DNA from: Pseudomonas sp.
GTDB lineage: Bacteria; Pseudomonadota; Gammaproteobacteria; Pseudomonadales; Pseudomonadaceae
Direction: 5' to 3'
NCBI RefSeq assembly: GCF_030150285.1
Contig: NZ_JASLGE010000054.1
Coordinates: 1 to 64,000, forward strand
Length of the DNA: 64,000 nucleotides
Shown: piece after piece, positions 25,757 to 34,199 of the stretch
Numbering within the stretch: the first letter of the stretch is position 1
Layout of the letters: every line of letters starts with the position of its first letter
Translations under genes and position numbers: made by a program
The notes under the pieces: model-generated
Databases searched by the model: none
Told to the model about the DNA's origin: nothing
The model's input: only the letters and a program-made list of their open reading frames with translations

Positions 25757-26402
25757 GCCGATGGTAACGCGGCCGGTGGTTGCGGTGGTGCTGGCGGGTG
25801 GGTTAAGCCGGCGCATGGGGGCCGCCAACAAGTTGCTGTTGCCGGTGGCGGGCCAGCCTATGGTGCGCCACGCGGTGTTGATGGCGCTGCAATCGACTTG
25901 TCAGCGCGTGGTCGTGGTCGTGGTGCTGGGGCATGAGGCTGGGCGCGTGCGTCAGGCGCTGCTCGATCTGCCGGTCACCTATGTGGTTAACCCGGCATTT
26001 TCTGAAGGCCTGGGCGCATCGGTACGTGCGGGGGCACTGGCCGTCGACCCCGGTGAAGCCGTGGTGTTTTGCCTGGCGGACATGCCGGGTCTCGACGCTG
26101 CCGTGGTTGACCACTTGATCCGTGCCTACCGTGCCAACCCGGGGTTTATGGGGTTTCAGGCCAGCGTCGACAGCCGGCGCGGCAACCCGGTGTTGTGGTC
26201 GCCCGGTAGCGTCGCAGCGTTGCAAGTCTTGAGTGGTGATCAAGGGGGGCGGCCGCTTTTACGCCGTTATCCGGCGCGCATCCTGCCCGTCGAGGTGGGG
26301 TGCAAAGAGGTAACCGTGGATGTTGATACGCCGCAGGACTATTGGCATGTCTATAATCGCCGCTCATTCTTCCCGCCCACAGAACTGTCGAGACCTTTAT
26401 GA
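25746..26402 (+). CDS. MocA-type molybdenum cofactor cytidylyltransferase
   Basis: A 218-residue nucleotidyltransferase of the MobA/MocA fold. VVLAGGLSRRMGAANKLLLP is the NTP-binding signature, and FCLADMPGLD holds the metal-binding Asp. MocA makes the molybdopterin cytosine dinucleotide used by xanthine-oxidase-family enzymes, which fits NicB. The start at 25746 overlaps the xdhC-like stop; an ATG at 25761 is equally possible. The stop overlaps the next gene by four bases. Confidence 0.85.
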   Translation: MGTEPMVTRPVVAVVLAGGLSRRMGAANKLLLPVAGQPMVRHAVLMALQSTCQRVVVVVVLGHEAGRVRQALLDLPVTYVVNPAFSEGLGASVRAGALAVDPGEAVVFCLADMPGLDAAVVDHLIRAYRANPGFMGFQASVDSRRGNPVLWSPGSVAALQVLSGDQGGRPLLRRYPARILPVEVGCKEVTVDVDTPQDYWHVYNRRSFFPPTELSRPL

Positions 26403-26908
26403 CTATCTCTCTGTACGCCGCTTCCGTTCCCGTATTCAAGCAAATGCTCAACGCCCTGAGTGGCGTTCTGACCAAGGCTGAAGCGCACGCCACTGCTAAA
26501 AACATCGACCCGAGCGTATTTTTGCAAGCGCGCCTGGCACCGGACATGTTCCCGTTGGTGCGTCAGGTGCAAATCGCGGTGGATTTCGCCAAGGGCGTGT
26601 CGGGCCGTCTGGCTGAAGTTGAATTGCCGAAGTACGAAGACGGCGAAGCCACTTTTGCTGAGTTGCAGGCATTGATCAGCAAAGTGCTGGCGTTCCTGGA
26701 CAGCCTCAAGGCCGATCAAATCGATGGCAAAGAGGGCATCGAAATCATCACTCGCCAGGGCACGCCTAAAGAAAAACGCTTCACTGGCCAGGCTTACCTG
26801 CTGACCTACGGCTTGCCGCAGTTCTTCTTTCACGTGACCACGGCTTACGCGATCCTGCGCCACAATGGCGTTGAAATAGGCAAGCGCGATTACATGGGCG
26901 CGTTCTGA
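26399..26908 (+). CDS. DUF1993 family protein
   Basis: A 169-residue cytoplasmic helical protein of the DUF1993 family (DinB-like four-helix fold). It begins with MTISLYAASVPVFKQMLNAL and ends FHVTTAYAILRHNGVEIGKRDYMG. No catalytic role is established. It starts in an ATGA overlap with the mocA-like gene but may have its own promoter: TATAAT stands at 26352-26357 within the mocA 3' end. Its link to nicotinate metabolism is unclear. Confidence 0.85.
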   Translation: MTISLYAASVPVFKQMLNALSGVLTKAEAHATAKNIDPSVFLQARLAPDMFPLVRQVQIAVDFAKGVSGRLAEVELPKYEDGEATFAELQALISKVLAFLDSLKADQIDGKEGIEIITRQGTPKEKRFTGQAYLLTYGLPQFFFHVTTAYAILRHNGVEIGKRDYMGAF

Positions 26909-27217
26909 TCGAGGCTGAGTGCCCTCATGGGTGACGCCTGTAAGGCGTTACCTTATGTTCTGTACGAAATGTATCCGTACTGAGGTGGGGTTGCATTGAA
27001 CTCGGGCCCGGAATGCTTGCCTGCACGTCCTGGCCTGTTTTCGCTTTAACGGAATGTCGCGTTTAATGTATACACTTAGTGTAGATATTTAGAGCGCTTG
27101 ACGATAACTCGATAAAAAATCGATATTGTGTGCGTATCAACTGATTCAATCGAGTTTGACCGGCGAGCCTGTTGCCCGGTAAGTGATGTATTTGAAGGGG
27201 TGGTATTTAAACAGGTG
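26909..27217. other. Intergenic stretch with several short dyads
   Basis: No gene is visible in these 309 bases. A hairpin GTGACGCCT-GTA-AGGCGTTAC (26931-26951) follows the DUF1993 stop and may terminate it. Further on are TACAC-TTA-GTGTA (27071-27083) and CGAT-AAAAA-ATCG near 27110. This part is AT-rich relative to its surroundings. Confidence 0.45.
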
Positions 27218-27922
27218 TCAGATAAGTCCCAGTTTGGCTGCTATCACAAGGGCTTGTTTATTGTTGGAAGCGCCCAGTTTTCTATAAATACTGCTTAAAT
27301 GGAAGTTTACCGTACGCGATGACAAGCTAAGAATTTCTGCAATCTCGGATGCCGTTTTACCCAGGCCATGCCATTGCAGTACTTCGATTTCTCTTGCCGT
27401 AGGGCTGGGGGCCGGATTCTTGAACGTTGAGGTGGGCAGGCATTTGTCCATAAAACAGGCATGAAGTCGGGAGCACAACCACATGACCTGGCCGCCGTTG
27501 TCAATGAGGTCCTGCTCCGTAAACGGCTGGTGTGTTCTGAGCACCGTGATCAGGCTAATCACGCCCGTATGGTCGTGCAGCGCCTGAGACCACCCGTGGT
27601 TGCCCGGGGGGCCCGTCACCAGTACCTTGAGTTTGGGGCAGGCTTCGACACTCCATGTCAGCGGCAGCACACTGGCGAGGCAATGGCGAATTATCGGGCT
27701 GTCCCAGATCTGGCTGGGTGTTTCATAGGGTTGCATGATGTGCGGCGCAATATTGGTGAGCACGGTGCCGTGGTTTCTGTTTAACAGCGGGGAGGGGATC
27801 ATGCGGAAGATAAAATAATCGAAACCTAACGCGCGGATCGACTTCTGCGCATAGTCATATAATTCGATTATATTTTTTTCTGAAATATTCAAGTGGCTTG
27901 AATAGCGGGTCAAGTGTCCCAT
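27218..27922 (-). CDS. LuxR-family regulator, autoinducer-binding type (solo)
   Basis: A 234-residue regulator. Residues 15-165 look like an autoinducer-binding domain (ALGFDYFIFRMIP, LTWSVEA), and residues 170-234 form the LuxR helix-turn-helix: PTAREIEVLQWHGLGKTASE and SLSSRTVNFHLSSIYRKLGA. No luxI synthase gene is near, so it is a solo. The usual Asp-Pro ligand pair appears as DSP, so ligand specificity may have drifted. GGAG lies eight bases before the ATG. Confidence 0.85.
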   Translation of the reverse strand: MGHLTRYSSHLNISEKNIIELYDYAQKSIRALGFDYFIFRMIPSPLLNRNHGTVLTNIAPHIMQPYETPSQIWDSPIIRHCLASVLPLTWSVEACPKLKVLVTGPPGNHGWSQALHDHTGVISLITVLRTHQPFTEQDLIDNGGQVMWLCSRLHACFMDKCLPTSTFKNPAPSPTAREIEVLQWHGLGKTASEIAEILSLSSRTVNFHLSSIYRKLGASNNKQALVIAAKLGLI

Positions 27923-28254
27923 CGATAAAACTCCATCGCCAATCAGACGTGACGGTGCTCCTTGATAATAAGTTTGATGATATGGAAGTTTCCTACGGAT
28001 TAACAGTGATTAATGCACTGTTGTCATGCCTGTGCTGCGCAGAATGCTGACAGCCAACTTGAAGGTGTGCTTAAAGTTTAAGGTTTTATACGGCGGCATT
28101 GAATAAGTTAGGCTTGAGCAAGAAGAACCTGCCAGGCTGTTTAGGCTGGGCGCTGTTGGCCATCGCTGCTGCGTGTGATGACGATTGAGGTTTTACTGGG
28201 CCAGGTCAAGTCGGCGCAAGGCATAAGCACATGCCTTGCGCGCTCAAAGGGGGG
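27923..28254. other. Intergenic stretch with hairpin downstream of sstT
   Basis: No gene is visible in these 332 bases. An 11-bp perfect inverted repeat, GCGCAAGGCAT (28214-28224)/ATGCCTTGCGC (28231-28241), follows the sstT stop and probably ends its transcript, though without a T-run. The rest is the luxR promoter region. Confidence 0.5.
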
Positions 28255-29475
28255 TCAGGCCTTATCTTCCTTGGACAGGCAAGCGGCAGCTGTAAACAGC
28301 ACGTCGGTGGACGAGTTGAGCGCTGTTTCGGCCGAATCCTGCAGGATGCCGATGATGAAGCCTACGGCGACCACTTGCATTGCAATCTCGCTCGGAATGC
28401 CGAACAGGCTACACGCCAGCGGAATCAGCAATAGTGAGCCGCCGGCAACACCCGATGCGCCGCATGCGCACACCGCGGCCACCACACTGAGCAAGACGGC
28501 AGTGGGCAAGTCGACGACGATCCCTAAGGTGTGCACAGCGGCCAGGGTCAACACTGTAATGGTGATGGCGGCACCCGCCATATTGATGGTGGCCCCCAGC
28601 GGGATGGACACCGAGTAGGTGTCTTTATGTAGCCCCAAACGTTCGCTCAATGCCATGTTTACGGGGATGTTGGCCGCCGAACTGCGGGTGAAAAATGCGG
28701 TAATGCCGCTTTCGCGCAGGCACAGAAACACCAGAGGGTAGGGGTTGCGACGCAGTGTCCAGAATACGATCAGCGGGTTGACGACCAAGGCCACGAACAA
28801 CATGCACCCAATCAGCACCACCAACAGGTGCAGGTAGCCCAGCAATGCGTGAAAACCCGAGGTGGCGAGGGTTGAGGCCACGAGACCGAAAATGCCCAAT
28901 GGCGCAAAGCGAATCACCACGCGCACGATCACGGTGACACCGTCGGACAGGTCGCTGATCACGGTGCGCGTGGTTTCACTGGCGTGGCGGATGGCAATAC
29001 CCAGCCCGATAGCCCAGGCCAGAATGCCGATAAAGTTGGCGTTGGCCAGCGCGCTGATCGGGTTGTCGACCACGTTCAGCAGTAGGCTCTGCATCACATC
29101 ACTGATACCGCCGGGTGCGGCCACCGTGATGTTCTCAGTGGCCAGCACCAGGTGGGAAGGAAACAGCATACTGGCCACAACCGCGACTACGGCGGCGGCA
29201 AATGTTCCGATCAGATAAAGCACCAGAATCGGACGGATATGGGTTTCCTGGCCTCGCTTGTGGTTGGCGATCGAAGCCATCACCAGCACAAAGACCAGAA
29301 TCGGTGCCACGGCCTTCAGGGCACTGACGAACACCTTGCCGATAAACGTTACCGATAATGCCGCTGCGGGCGCTAGCCAGGCCAGTAAAATACCGGCAAC
29401 CAGCCCGATGACAATCTGAGTCACCAGGCTGGTCTGTTTTAGCCGCTGTAGAAAAGAAGAGGAAGCATCAGTCAT
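28255..29475 (-). CDS. sstT: Serine/threonine:sodium symporter SstT
   Basis: A 406-residue DAACS-family carrier with eight transmembrane helices and two re-entrant loops. Family motifs are visible: ESGITAFFTRSSAANIPVNM (hairpin 1, serine-rich), IPLGATINMAGAAITITVL (the NMAG sodium site in TM7) and the C-terminal ILQDSAETALNSSTDVLFTAA. The transporter imports serine and threonine with sodium. The ATG at 29475 gives the standard N-terminus; the longer frame to 29535 has no family support. Confidence 0.92.
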   Translation of the reverse strand: MTDASSSFLQRLKQTSLVTQIVIGLVAGILLAWLAPAAALSVTFIGKVFVSALKAVAPILVFVLVMASIANHKRGQETHIRPILVLYLIGTFAAAVVAVVASMLFPSHLVLATENITVAAPGGISDVMQSLLLNVVDNPISALANANFIGILAWAIGLGIAIRHASETTRTVISDLSDGVTVIVRVVIRFAPLGIFGLVASTLATSGFHALLGYLHLLVVLIGCMLFVALVVNPLIVFWTLRRNPYPLVFLCLRESGITAFFTRSSAANIPVNMALSERLGLHKDTYSVSIPLGATINMAGAAITITVLTLAAVHTLGIVVDLPTAVLLSVVAAVCACGASGVAGGSLLLIPLACSLFGIPSEIAMQVVAVGFIIGILQDSAETALNSSTDVLFTAAACLSKEDKA

Positions 29476-29822
29476 AAAGGCGTCTCTAATTGTTGTAGGT
29501 GTCGCATTCGAAGTACGTGCAGCGAACGGCAACAAATAGGTAAGGGCACCCGAGCTGTTCGGGCGGTCAGCAGGCGGCTATGAAGCAGGCGCGAGTACGG
29601 CGCACATTGATATGATTAATGTCGCGCTGAAAATCAGATTTTATCATATTGGATGTAGGATAATTCCTTGGTGAACAGCAATCTGCTGCACTTGCAATGG
29701 GGGCTTCTAGTGTTCACGCCCACTTGCCCCTGAATCATTCTGTTACCATCGCGCTTCCCCCTCTTTATTTACGTCAGTGAGCCATTTGGCTGTCGCTGGC
29801 ATCGCTGTTTCTGGAGTTATTC
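29476..29822. promoter_or_regulatory. Divergent promoter region of sstT and the MFS gene
   Basis: This 347-base stretch has no gene. An AT-rich inverted repeat ATATGAT (29610-29616)/ATCATAT (29643-29649) sits near its middle and may be an operator. I see no further clear element. Confidence 0.35.
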
Positions 29823-30974
29823 ATGTTGTTGCCCATCCTGCTGCTGTCCGCGGCCGGTTTTACCGTGCTGACGACGGAGTTCATTATCGTCGGGCTGTTG
29901 CCGTCCATCGCCAGGGACTTGGAGGTCAGCGTGTCCCAGGCAGGGCTGCTGGTGACGCTGTTCGCCTTCACCGTGGCTGCGTTGGGGCCGTATTTGACGG
30001 CTTACTTCGCGCGTTTTAAACGCAAGCCCCTGTTTATTGCCATTTTGTTGATGTTCGCGTTTGCCAATGCGGTCGCGGCGCTGGCACCGAATATCTGGGT
30101 CATGGCCTTTGCCCGCTTGCTGCCGGCTTTGGGGCTGCCGGTGTTTTGGGCGTTGGCCAGCGAAACGGCGGTGGATATCGTCGGGCCGCAATACGCAGGG
30201 CGAGCGATTGCCAAGATCGGCTTCGGGATTGTGTGTGCGACGGTGTTTGGTATACCGGTAGGCACGCTGATTTCGGATGCGTGGGGATGGCGCAGTGCAT
30301 TTGCGATTCTGGCGGTGGTGGCGCTCGCCAAAGCGTTATTGCTGTGGTGCTTTTTACCGGTAACGGCCGCGAAGGAGGGCGTTTCGCTGCGCTCCCAGTT
30401 TGGCATGCTGCGCAGCCCGCTGATGATCGGTCATATTCTGCTGTCGGTGCTGGTGTTCAGTGGCATGTTTACCGCTTATACCTACCTGGCTGACATTCTG
30501 CAGAGCTTGGCGGGCTTTGACGGCACTGTGGTGGGCTGGTGCTTGATGGGGTTTGGGGCCGTGGGTCTGATTGGCAACGCCCTGGGCGGGCGCATGGTGG
30601 ACCATCACCCACTCATCGCATCGATTGTGTTTTGCGCCTTGATGGTCGGTGCGATGGTGGCGTTGGTGCCGAGCATCCATTCCATCCTGGCCCTGGCGGC
30701 CGCGCTGGGTGTTTGGGGGGTAACCCAGTCGGCGCTGTTTTTGGTCAGCCATGTGCGCTTGATGAAAGCCGCACCTCATGCACCGGCCTTCGCGGCTTCG
30801 CTGAATATTGCCGGTGGCAACCTGGGGATTGGTCTGGGAGCGATGGTCGGTGGGCGTGTCATTGATAACTACGGCCTGGGCAGCCTTGGGTTCGCGGCCG
30901 CAGCCTTTATTCTGATCTCGATTGTACTCGCGTGGTGGCTGATGACCGCCAGACCCCGCGTGCCCTGCATTTAA
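29823..30974 (+). CDS. MFS transporter, DHA1 (AraJ/NepI-like) type
   Basis: A 383-residue protein with about twelve membrane helices. The N-terminal TTEFIIVGLLPSIARDLEVS is the DHA1 helix-1 signature of sugar, purine or drug exporters. A second-half signature is GNALGGRMVDHHP between helices 8 and 9. Substrate unknown. It converges on nhaR with a 4-bp overlap of the two stop regions. Confidence 0.82.
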   Translation: MLLPILLLSAAGFTVLTTEFIIVGLLPSIARDLEVSVSQAGLLVTLFAFTVAALGPYLTAYFARFKRKPLFIAILLMFAFANAVAALAPNIWVMAFARLLPALGLPVFWALASETAVDIVGPQYAGRAIAKIGFGIVCATVFGIPVGTLISDAWGWRSAFAILAVVALAKALLLWCFLPVTAAKEGVSLRSQFGMLRSPLMIGHILLSVLVFSGMFTAYTYLADILQSLAGFDGTVVGWCLMGFGAVGLIGNALGGRMVDHHPLIASIVFCALMVGAMVALVPSIHSILALAAALGVWGVTQSALFLVSHVRLMKAAPHAPAFAASLNIAGGNLGIGLGAMVGGRVIDNYGLGSLGFAAAAFILISIVLAWWLMTARPRVPCI

Positions 30975-31876
30975 TGACCGACCTCGGTAAACAGTTGAAG
31001 CCGGGCACCTTCGGTAATCGCGACGATGCCGGGGTGTCGAACTTTGCGTTCAACTGTAATGGCGTAAAACGATTCGGTCACCGCGTCCGTTTGGCCAATG
31101 AGTTTCACGTCGAATTGGCGCATGACTTCCTGGGCGATCACGCTGGGGGCGATAAACACGCCGATTCCGGACTGGCCAAACGCCTGCATCAAGGCGCTGT
31201 CATCAAACTCGCCCACGATACGCGGCTGAATATTCTGTTCGGCCAGCCAGCGAAGCAAGCGGCTGCGTATAACGGTTTCGGGGCCTGGAATCAGTAGCGG
31301 TGCGCCTTGCAGGCAGTGCGGGAAGCTTTCGCTATAGCGGCTGGCCAATGCCGGTGTGGCAAAAAAGCTGATGCCGCACTCACCGAGTTTCTGGCTCAAC
31401 CCCTTGATATCCAGATGAGAAGGCATCGGGCTGTCGGATATCACCAGATCAAGGCGCTGGATCGCCAGGTCAGCCAGTAGCCGATCAAGCTTGTCTTCAC
31501 GGCAGGTGATGCGAATGCCTTCACCCAGTTCCATGGTTGGCGCAATCAGTCGGTAGACAATGGATTTGGGTACAACGTCGGCGACGCCGACCCTGAACAG
31601 AATCTGCTGTTCTTCGGGTGCCATGCGCAGCAGGCTTTCCAGCTCATTACCGGTCTGGAAAATGTGCTCGGCATAGGGTAATACCTGTCGCCCGGTCTCT
31701 GTCAGTTCCAGTTGTCGGCCGACCCGGCGAAACAGCGGCAGGCCGTAGGTCTCTTCCAGCAGACTGATTTGGCCGCTGATGGTCTGCGGGGTCAGGTTCA
31801 ACTGCTCGCAAGCGCGCACAATGCTGCCAGTCTTGGCCACGACCCAAAAGTAATGTAGTTGGCGGTAATTCAGCAT
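30971..31876 (-). CDS. nhaR: LysR-type transcriptional activator NhaR
   Basis: A 301-residue LysR-type regulator. The N-terminus MLNYRQLHYFWVVAKTGSIV is characteristic of NhaR, with the helix-turn-helix near ACEQLNLTPQTISGQISLLE. The effector-binding domain has FRVGVADVVPKSIVYRLI. E. coli NhaR responds to sodium and activates nhaA and osmC. No nhaA gene is nearby, so the target is elsewhere. Confidence 0.9.
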   Translation of the reverse strand: MLNYRQLHYFWVVAKTGSIVRACEQLNLTPQTISGQISLLEETYGLPLFRRVGRQLELTETGRQVLPYAEHIFQTGNELESLLRMAPEEQQILFRVGVADVVPKSIVYRLIAPTMELGEGIRITCREDKLDRLLADLAIQRLDLVISDSPMPSHLDIKGLSQKLGECGISFFATPALASRYSESFPHCLQGAPLLIPGPETVIRSRLLRWLAEQNIQPRIVGEFDDSALMQAFGQSGIGVFIAPSVIAQEVMRQFDVKLIGQTDAVTESFYAITVERKVRHPGIVAITEGARLQLFTEVGH

Positions 31877-32007
31877 CGGCGTTGAACACTTCGTAAAAAT
31901 CGAAGTATAGCGCTTAAAAAAACGAATTTTCCTGAAGTGTTTGTCGCTCTAGACTGCCGCGCTATTCGCCGGCCGTGTTGATGGCTGCTGGTTTAAAGAG
32001 GAAAGTG

Positions 32008-32253
32008 ATGATGAGTAAGAAAACAGGTGGGGTGCTGCTGATTGTTTCGGTGCTGTTGCTGGGCGGTTGTGACCAGGCCGAAAAAGCTGCGCAGCAAGCC
32101 TTGAACAAAACCGCCGAAGCCGCCAGGCAGGCCATTGATGACACCCATCAAGCCGCCTCGCAGGCCCTCAGCGACGCCACTGGCGGGCTGATCGTGCTTG
32201 AGAAAGAACCACAACCTGATGACGCGCCTAAAGCGTCATCGCACGCTATTTAA
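32008..32253 (+). CDS. Small lipoprotein with helical repeat
   Basis: An 81-residue protein with a lipobox LLLGGC, the Cys being lipidated. It continues as an Ala/Gln/Asp-rich amphipathic helix with heptad-like repeats (EKAAQQALNKTAEAARQ). It is likely anchored in the outer membrane. AGAGG lies six bases before the ATG at 32008. It sits 30 bases before the TerC gene and may share its transcript. Function unknown. Confidence 0.75.
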   Translation: MMSKKTGGVLLIVSVLLLGGCDQAEKAAQQALNKTAEAARQAIDDTHQAASQALSDATGGLIVLEKEPQPDDAPKASSHAI

Positions 32254-32283
32254 CGGGTTTTACCGCGGAGTCAGAACACATTG

Positions 32284-33039
32284 ATGGACTATCTTTTACA
32301 ACTGGCTGCCAGCCCCGCAGCCTGGATCGCACTGGCAACGTTGATTGTGATGGAAATCGTGCTGGGCATCGATAACCTGATCTTTATTTCGATTTTGACC
32401 AACAAGTTGCCCGAGCAATACCGCACCAAAGCTCGCCGTATCGGCATCAGTATGGCGCTGATTTTGCGTTTGGGTTTGCTCAGTACCGTGGCATACATCG
32501 TGCAACTGACGGCACCGGTGTTCGAGGTGTTGGGGCAGGCATTCTCCTGGAAGGACATGATTCTGATCGCGGGTGGCCTGTTCCTTGTGTGGAAGGCCAC
32601 CACCGAAATTCACCACAGCATGATCCCTGAAACGCAAACCAAGCCTGACAGTGTTTCGTCCAAAGTGACGCTGGGTTTCGCTGCGGCAATCGGTCAAATC
32701 CTAATGCTGGACCTGGTGTTTTCCATCGACAGCATCATCACTGCGGTGGGCATGACTGAGCATTTGCCGATCATGGTCATTGCGGTGGTGGTGGCGGTTC
32801 TGGTGATGTTGCTGGCTTCGGAGCCGCTCGCCAACTTCATCAATGAAAACCCGACCGTGGTGATGCTGGCTCTGGCATTCCTGATCATGATCGGCATGAC
32901 GCTGATTGCAGAAGGTTTTGGTGCACACGTACCGAAGGGCTATGTGTACGCGGCAATGGCGTTCTCTGCCACTGTCGAAACCCTGAACATTCTGGCACGA
33001 CGGGTGCGAGAAAAACGTCAGAGTGCACGCAAGGCGTAA
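32284..33039 (+). CDS. TerC family integral membrane protein
   Basis: A 251-residue protein with seven to eight membrane helices. The TerC acidic motifs are present: LIVMEIVLGIDNLIFISIL in the first helix and DLVFSIDSIITAVGMT in the central one. The family is linked to metal handling (manganese export) and tellurite phenotypes. The ATG at 32284 gives the canonical start; a TTG at 32281 is also possible, and the only GGAG is 14 bases away. It is followed by a strong terminator. Confidence 0.88.
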   Translation: MDYLLQLAASPAAWIALATLIVMEIVLGIDNLIFISILTNKLPEQYRTKARRIGISMALILRLGLLSTVAYIVQLTAPVFEVLGQAFSWKDMILIAGGLFLVWKATTEIHHSMIPETQTKPDSVSSKVTLGFAAAIGQILMLDLVFSIDSIITAVGMTEHLPIMVIAVVVAVLVMLLASEPLANFINENPTVVMLALAFLIMIGMTLIAEGFGAHVPKGYVYAAMAFSATVETLNILARRVREKRQSARKA

Positions 33040-33061
33040 TAACGCGCGATTGTTGGCATCC

Positions 33062-33101
33062 AAAAGCCGCCCACTCCATTAGAAGGAGGGGCGGCTTTTT
33101 T
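33062..33101. terminator. Bidirectional terminator between TerC and the 59-residue protein
   Basis: AAAAGCCGCCC (33062-33072) pairs with GGGCGGCTTTT (33089-33099) and is followed by TT on the plus strand. A-run and T-run flank both sides, so it can end the TerC transcript and the convergent small gene, whose stop codon at 33100-33102 touches the stem. Confidence 0.85.
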
Positions 33102-33279
33102 AATGGGCGTTGGCCGTGTGTGTCGCCGGTTTCTCAGGTGCCGCTACAGGGGCAGGTTCGGATTTGGCTTGTGCTGGTGGTGCGTGATGACGGCTGATGC
33201 GCATCAGGCCCCACAACATGGCGGCAGCGACACTCAACCAGCCAGTGATCAGCATGAAGATAGTCAATGATGGGCTCAT
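33100..33279 (-). CDS. Small single-pass membrane protein (59 aa)
   Basis: A 59-residue protein beginning MSPSLTIFMLITGWLSVAAA. It has one membrane helix, then MLWGLMRISRHH and a Pro/Ala-rich tail ending ATHTANAH. An AGGAGG lies a few bases before the ATG at 33279, which makes translation likely. Comparable short anchored proteins occur in other pseudomonads, but I do not recognise a function. It lies convergent to TerC. Confidence 0.65.
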   Translation of the reverse strand: MSPSLTIFMLITGWLSVAAAMLWGLMRISRHHAPPAQAKSEPAPVAAPEKPATHTANAH

Positions 33280-33502
33280 CAGTGCCTCCTGTGCCCTTCA
33301 GGGCATAAACACGTACTAAGCAGTGAACAGTCTAGCCTGTGCTGTATTGCCGTCTATTGACCAAAAGTCGTGCGGGGCCAACTCATTTGTTCTATCCGGG
33401 CGCTTGCACTGCGGCTTAAGGCTATACCTCGTCGGGTTGGCATCCTATGATCCACACCCATACAGGGCCTCAAGGCCCGACACGTATTCAGAGTGAGGGC
33501 GT

Positions 33503-34174
33503 ATGCGGGGAGTGATTGGGCTGAGTGCACCATGGCGGTGGTTGGCAGCGTTTCTGTGCGTGGCAATAGCGGGATGCGCCACTGTCGAACCGCCGGGTAT
33601 CCGCCAGTTGCCAGAACGGGTTGAACTCAATGGCGTGCCGTTTTTTCGTGGCCAGGCCCATCAAAGCGGCCCGCATGTGTTGGCCAGTATGCTGGGAGAG
33701 CAACGAATCAGAATGACGCCAGGCTTGCTGGTCAAACCCCTGAGGTTGCCTGGTGCCGAAGCCGACTTGCAAAACAGCATGGTGCAACTGGCGATGGAGT
33801 ACGGGTTGGTGGTGTACCCGTTGAACCCCACGTTGTCGGCGCTGCTGACCCAGGTGGCAGCAGGTTACCCGGTGATGCTGCGTTTCAGTGACGGCAGGGT
33901 CTGGTCCGAACCGCGTTACGCCATGCTGGTGGGCTATGACCGTGCCAAGCACACCGTTTTGTTGCGTGCCGGCATGGAGCGGCGACGTGTCATGGACTTT
34001 GACACATTCGAGTCTGACTGGAAGAAAGCCGGCAGTTGGGCGGTGCTGATTGTGTCGCCAGAGCAACTGCCAGCCAATGTCGACAAGGCGCGCTGGTTGA
34101 AAGCGGCCAACGACTTGTCCCGTGCAGGTCAGGAGCAGGCTGGCAACAGGGCTATTCAGGCCTTGAACCACTAA
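33503..34174 (+). CDS. Lipoprotein with degenerate C39-like peptidase domain
   Basis: A 223-residue protein with a lipobox (FLCVAIAGC), then a C39-peptidase-like fold: VPFFRGQAHQSGPHVLASML, AEADLQNSMVQLAMEYGLVV, and EPRYAMLVGYDRAKHTVLLR. In active relatives the first segment reads QCGPAALAT and the third has a His two residues before AVLVGYD. Here Cys is Ser and His is Arg, so peptidase activity is unlikely. Pseudomonas homologues of this family often carry TPR tails; this one ends with a short helix. Confidence 0.75.
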   Translation: MRGVIGLSAPWRWLAAFLCVAIAGCATVEPPGIRQLPERVELNGVPFFRGQAHQSGPHVLASMLGEQRIRMTPGLLVKPLRLPGAEADLQNSMVQLAMEYGLVVYPLNPTLSALLTQVAAGYPVMLRFSDGRVWSEPRYAMLVGYDRAKHTVLLRAGMERRRVMDFDTFESDWKKAGSWAVLIVSPEQLPANVDKARWLKAANDLSRAGQEQAGNRAIQALNH

Positions 34175-34199
34175 CTGCTGCCGACCTGGTGGGGTGGGC

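Noticed and set aside
27071..27083. TACAC-TTA-GTGTA as a lux box
   Set aside because: It is only 13 bp and lies downstream of luxR, not before a promoter of the regulator; it lacks lux box consensus.
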